Shown here: positions 62,901-64,000 of the stretch, in pieces
Numbering within the stretch: the first letter of the stretch is position 1
Layout of the letters: the number at the start of each line of letters is the position of its first letter
Source of the DNA: Parahalioglobus pacificus
GTDB taxonomy: Bacteria > Pseudomonadota > Gammaproteobacteria > Pseudomonadales > Halieaceae
NCBI RefSeq assembly: GCF_014652275.1
Contig: NZ_BMYM01000001.1
Location: 1,488,001 to 1,552,000 of the forward strand
Direction of reading: 5' to 3'
DNA: 64,000 bases
Made by a program: the position numbers and the translations under genes
Notes under the pieces: generated by a model
Database searches by the model: none
What the model saw: only the letters and a program-made list of their open reading frames with translations
Told to the model about the DNA's origin: nothing

Positions 62901-64000
62901 ACTCGAACCGACTGTGCATTTGCCGCATCACCGCCAGTGCCACCAACGCCCGCTATGATTGAGATATCGGTGACTCCACCCTGCGCATCGTCATCCGCTA
63001 ATTCTGCTTGCACTCCTATGTTGGTTGCGCCGGTGCCGCCACCCCCGCCGACACTTTGGGCTAAGACACCGTAGGTGGATGAACCTTGAGTAATGATGCT
63101 CCCCTCATGATCGACAGTGACACTATCCGAACTGGCCCCGGAGCCTCCTGCACCGCCCACGCCAATATTTATAGAGGGAAAAAGAGATCCAGATTCTTTG
63201 GCGGCAACAAAACCGGCTGACACATTAACGCCACCATTACCGCCGCCTCCGCCTATACTCTGAGCGAGGATTCCGGCGGCGATATTTGCTTCTTTGGTGT
63301 CACTATTGCGCACATCAATATTTGCCGTGCTAGTAACGTCAACACTGCCCGCTCGCCCCGCGTCGCCCGCAGAGCCTCCGACTCCAATCAACAAAGAGGC
63401 GTCAGGGGTCACCGACCCAGACACGTTAACCGCTCCGTTGCCGCCACCACCACCAATGCTTTGTGCCAAGACCCCTGATTGAGAGATGCCACCGGCGTAC
63501 AGGTATTTACCGATGAGGTCGACAGTTACAGACTTCGCATCGCCACCATCTCCGCCAAAACCACCGACACCAAGTATAGCGCCCAAAGAATCCGTGGAGT
63601 CAGTAGAGCCAAGAGCGAGATTACCACCGACGTTGACACCACCGAGGCCACCGCCGCCGCCAATGCTTTGCGCGATGAGTCCACTGCCGCCTAGGTCGCC
63701 GGGAGTTGGATTGATGGGATTCAGGTGAAAGCTTTCAGCCGTGAAGATGGAGCCCCGATAAGTAACATCCACTGCGCCAGCGTTACCCGCGTTTCCGCCG
63801 AAGCCGCCTACACCCAAAGCAAACGCTTTCTGGTTGGTGCTATCACCAAAATTATTGACCGAGACGTTGCCTTGAACATTCACTCCGCCTTGGCCACCGC
63901 CGCCACCAACAGACTGAACGACCACGGCATGCGAGTTGGAACCAACCGTTTGCGAATCCCCCGTCGCTTCAACTAACACGTCGCCGGAGTTACCGGCACT
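53987..64000 (-). CDS. Giant autotransporter (type Va), 5' end outside window
   Basis: More than 3,330 residues are visible, and the frame is still open at the right edge, so signal peptide and start are missing. From N to C there are about 24 glycine-rich units containing QSIGGGGG (64000 to about 59095), about 34 units of about 31 residues of the type GDVxVxxxGxxxAxGxxSxGV (about 59030-55730), and a linker with ATAGNDTVTSESLYVGQFDLG. The last about 280 residues (53990-54850) form a beta-barrel that ends in KFSYRF with the terminal Phe read by BAM. A Cys pair (SCKQ...GSCAW) lies just before the barrel. The passenger should be a long beta-helical stalk on the cell surface; adhesion is inference. 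Confidence 0.93.
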   Translation of the reverse strand, partial: SAGNSGDVLVEATGDSQTVGSNSHAVVVQSVGGGGGQGGVNVQGNVSVNNFGDSTNQKAFALGVGGFGGNAGNAGAVDVTYRGSIFTAESFHLNPINPTPGDLGGSGLIAQSIGGGGGLGGVNVGGNLALGSTDSTDSLGAILGVGGFGGDGGDAKSVTVDLIGKYLYAGGISQSGVLAQSIGGGGGNGAVNVSGSVTPDASLLIGVGGSAGDAGRAGSVDVTSTANIDVRNSDTKEANIAAGILAQSIGGGGGNGGVNVSAGFVAAKESGSLFPSINIGVGGAGGSGASSDSVTVDHEGSIITQGSSTYGVLAQSVGGGGGTGATNIGVQAELADDDAQGGVTDISIIAGVGGTGGDAANAQSVRVSQVGSIATQGAGSGGILAQSIGGGGGVGGLNFTGLATEKSSPVSIGVGGSGGGGGAAGAVEIVRGSEVVDAGKVQTDGDGASGIVASSIGGGGGDSGANLNIGYTNVGSDAQDEEAFAVNIAVGGSGGTSSSGNSAAVRNVSDVITRGDDSHGLLAQSIGDGGGNAHLNIALTYAGRSADGDDNVNQNRALSIGVGGKTGDGGDGGRASVTNIGNVSTSGRDSYGVAAQSIGGGGGNTGLDIAYAKADAGKIGVTVGRTGGSGGIGGEASVASVGTVQTFGAGSHGLLAQSIGNGGGNSSSTTVSFERPVGVGKETTAQTNTLAIGVSGGVGGTGGLAFASADGAITTQGDAAHGILVQSIGGGGGNGGAANSAGPTAGFGLALGASGGSGGSGGLVAVESNAAIVTEGRRSAGILAQSIGGGGGTGGGASSGGLKSGNSGLEIALGGRGGEGSIGGETSVINTASIVTKGDDSYGVLAQSIGGGGGNAGYAINAVLTASTESPSRGAIAVGGVGGTGATGGAASITNVGSVETYGRDAVGLFAQSLGGKGGNASTTYIGTATGVSGRNLSVAIGGNGGSGGKGGEVLIENKAGTDPVNGLDRAASIDQLNSPTGTVITKGDGAHGIAAMSIGGGGGTGSSSIVINRSDLKKAETLQSLSLALGGSGGTAGVGGTVTVNNETAITTSGNRAHGILAQSIGGGGGNGGMSVIGDVRFSLDIEKPDPSLVVSLGGSGTEGGAGGQVNVDNSGVIGVSGSQSAGIYAQSVGGGGGDGAMALALSRDLLLMPINSAIAASLVTKVSLGGSGGDGADGGFVSVRNTGRIELSGQSNYGIFAQSVGGGGGNTGFSLGGPLSTATLAVVDQILGLRDGGQGLGSAVDVFQSGDIVSTGSGNTGVLVQTISGGGGAINSFADLSQKATNIGADAVDVPDNEGFLDQALAIVSGVVQLGANLISEDDSASAGDDQGAPMSPAPGADVVADYQGDIVVITDPNPALPDTSNYGMNTGLAIQSVGGGGGLSSNHILLSGDGSPSVDFEVIAGAVGISDATGGSIDVDHDGDLVVDGGYSDGAVIQSVGGGGGSHTLVVEPKSPVEDSNTEVVNGSPEPDTQVTGTNVTGVVAVKLGGDAVVESTGGTITVDRSGVTATSGNATPGLVVQSIGAGGGSVKLAGATDYDIELGAEGDSQGDGGDVSLVNKGSIITDGSSSHGVVLQSIGGGGGLAITDGEGSGINVSLATGNNGDGRQVTFSQSGDITTLGDNAYGLIAQSLGGGGGVVNDVFMGTAGGSGIASDVTINVTGDTFAGGTSGVGLFGQSASSGTSGDVVFDIEGNLEAGGERSTGIKAETRSTVKSGKIELSLDGNVTASGNVSIGLDMTSLSSSTKSLEGIGTVSDDIATQVYGIAASGLGAIGIQATTEADAAGGVIVDVRDAIIASGSGAVGALLASRGTDSSGSVTLTTGSSAVASGEGSAGVVVSTSAQERSGSVGVAIGRSVEAKGSAATGVALTNSSASNSGRSTVSVSDSATASGRDAFGVEVNVVAGGTAGELAVSVNRNVVASGRDSTGLAMRSAVGSGGNHSITVGQVVFAGAAGAVGVDSSGNHRFTSLDVGSDIIAIGEDSVGASLSTPSGSAATRIGGSLAADGDRTTGVSNRTRNGDVSLSVDEDVFAVGDDAVAADLVTSGGDIRTFVGGSVTSAGEGAEGIRASADGAGRIGRIETIIVGNLASDGSGASGVEISSSGTNTDEIDVVIDGDILVANSGTGVQVGASASNATADLSVTVGGAVVATGTGSRLLSITNSGGSRSGATSIDIDGPLTLAGDDSSGLLVRSLESDKAGDIDLALAGAVTIQGAGSVAVNLASEGVDSGDLSFRLGDTDGASLISAGDNNSGVELKTLASDRAGDVELQSSGSIYVVGGNSTGVSMKSEGRNQAGNVLIDLIGALLAQGDGASGAVMESVSTGESGTVRLSSTGDLIAAGSGALGVRMLSQSEPDSAGVPLNAGEVTLSLMGMLAAEGSDVVAASLESVAGGTAGGVSLDAENDLVVTGDRSTGAQLNSEGGVTGGDVAVRIAGNSYNGGTGSNGLTLTSVGGDGAGAVNSDVAGSAMVEGDSATGAVLESRGGAFGADVSENIAGDLMVLGDNAVGAQLSSTGDQGSGAVTVNVGGDILVDGEGAMGVSGLSRAGSDAPQLRTASASAVTSGSATFSVSGDVIAQGDTAVGLALDTESAGQSGVISASVDGDLFAIGDGATAAAIRSAAVQSSGAVSLDAGRGIGINGDNGKGVTLASIATRGDAGDASLSVANDVIALGARALAIEATSLAVEGSAGDVVIDVAGNVRAEGDGSRAIVATSRGAGGAGSVSMNFGGDVESLGADTVIVTARTAAAPGGDITIETVAGSNLFAGERGTVFMIDSASQSNSSLALRGQTMTADVLSGTPVVATAGNDTVTSESLYVGQFDLGGGTNRFTNNGDFVAGPQQVAGGADSTLVNNGRLYSGDMNLAQTIALDGSFTQTDSGVTYAEMDFASGEIDQVLATGKASVDGEVVMSMMSPELIGAGSFKRTLFAGEQGLSNEGLELVMQDTVTVDWNLAYTATEAQLDYTVDFAPDWMGTNLRAVGLYLNDVQNAGSTESLHDMIVDMVYQTDADVFVRQLSVMSPEFYGEQQVQSLAAAQSFSQRLLSCKQAGGQYRFTAEGSCAWVHAAFETLERDEHRDALGAEFDSDVFALGAQWAFGEHWFAGVGGSYENITGEGHGGAFNSDGKSIYAGAALKYQPGAWKLSSVLSYGTNDTDTSRNSFVMDSYVAEASRDSDVIGLEFAGSYDFEYSWGYLRPVLALGAYRQDTDDLVEEGAGAFGLTVEGDTQTYTWVRPSVEAGYEHVFANASLARLYGRLGYQQYLGEDTVEVNAGLVGVDLPVNPIAGEVDLGQGAIQGLLGVDYFLNEDMVLQFQYHFEEADRLKFQGGQLKFSYRF
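55730..59030 (-). repeat. Second passenger array: about 34 units of about 31 residues
   Basis: Each unit follows the pattern (S/A)GDVxVxVxGxVxAxGxxSxGVxLxSxG, about 93 bases long. The units are diverged at DNA level. The unit before the array (59030-59095) reads like a hybrid of both types. Confidence 0.85.
59095..64000 (-). repeat. First passenger array: about 24 glycine-rich units
   Basis: Units of about 68 residues are built as (V/A)LGVGGxGGxGGxAxxVxVxxxGxIxTxGxxSxGxLAQSIGGGGGxGG. Variants such as QSIGDGGG, QSLGGKGG and QTISGGGG mark separate units. The array runs off the window. Confidence 0.88.

Noticed and set aside
55557-63976. Many plus-strand frames of 60-190 codons opposite the autotransporter
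   Set aside because: They are antisense shadows of the repetitive glycine/alanine/valine codons; proline-rich translations without starts or motifs.
59095-64000. CRISPR-like appearance of regular repeats
   Set aside because: Repeats are diverged, in frame, about 200 bases long and coding; there are no identical short repeats with unique spacers and no cas genes.

Overview
The window reads as a chromosomal segment of a marine gammaproteobacterium. The best guess is the Halieaceae/Cellvibrionales group (Haliea, Halioglobus or Congregibacter-like). This rests on overall gene content: DUF1853, DUF3301, DUF1315 and DUF2797 housekeeping proteins, an iscR-headed suf operon, and many crotonase, thiolase and acyl-CoA synthetase genes. 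The genus is inference, because no rRNA is present.

Layout. (1) 1-9.3 kb is housekeeping: a glycosyltransferase cut by the left edge, aminopeptidase N, small conserved proteins, a rhomboid protease overlapping NAD kinase, a DUF1853 protein, a DUF3313-like lipoprotein and lipoyl synthase. (2) 9.5-11.5 kb holds a tRNA-Val/tRNA-Asp operon read leftwards from a near-ideal sigma-70 promoter. A mini-island of about 1.8 kb is inserted at the 3' end of tRNA-Asp. It is bounded by a 27-bp direct repeat of the tRNA end, has no integrase, carries a short repeated nonamer inside both ends, and encodes two unfamiliar proteins; the second has a DUF4145/HEPN-like C-terminus. (3) 11.5-12.5 kb is non-coding and contains a cluster of consensus DnaA boxes beside an AT-rich stretch. 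(4) 12.5-22.5 kb has a LysE-type exporter, a hydrolase, a lipoprotein, a coupled HupE-like/parvulin pair, a dienoyl-CoA isomerase-like crotonase, a nitroreductase, an FkbM methyltransferase, and a long ketoacyl synthase divergent from an AraC/GlxA regulator.

(5) 22.6-38.5 kb is catabolic. It has a thiolase and RibB on the plus strand. A leftward run of genes for acyl-CoA breakdown follows: two DUF35 proteins without zinc ligands, two thiolase-like proteins without the catalytic cysteine, an acyl-CoA synthetase, crotonases and a nitroreductase. Next come plus-strand gamma-glutamyltransferase, an HSL-type hydrolase, a Baeyer-Villiger-type monooxygenase and an M28 peptidase. The set resembles side-chain and ring degradation of a cyclic lipid or terpenoid, but the substrate cannot be read from sequence. 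(6) 38.5-45.3 kb is the complete operon iscR-sufBCDS-sufA-sufT-sufE, with a recognisable type 1 IscR site in its promoter region. (7) 45.4-53.9 kb has an extradiol-type dioxygenase, an APH-type kinase, a DUF1330 protein, a second acyl-CoA synthetase, a convincing ACC deaminase, and a molybdopterin oxidoreductase followed two bases later by an SDR. (8) 53.99 kb to the right edge is a single giant autotransporter gene cut at its 5' end. Its passenger carries two different repeat arrays, about 24 glycine-rich units of about 68 residues and then about 34 units of about 31 residues, ahead of a C-terminal beta-barrel.

The strongest candidates for something undescribed are the integrase-less island in tRNA-Asp with its two-gene cargo, the thiolase-like/DUF35 quartet, the DnaA-box cluster, and the two-array autotransporter.
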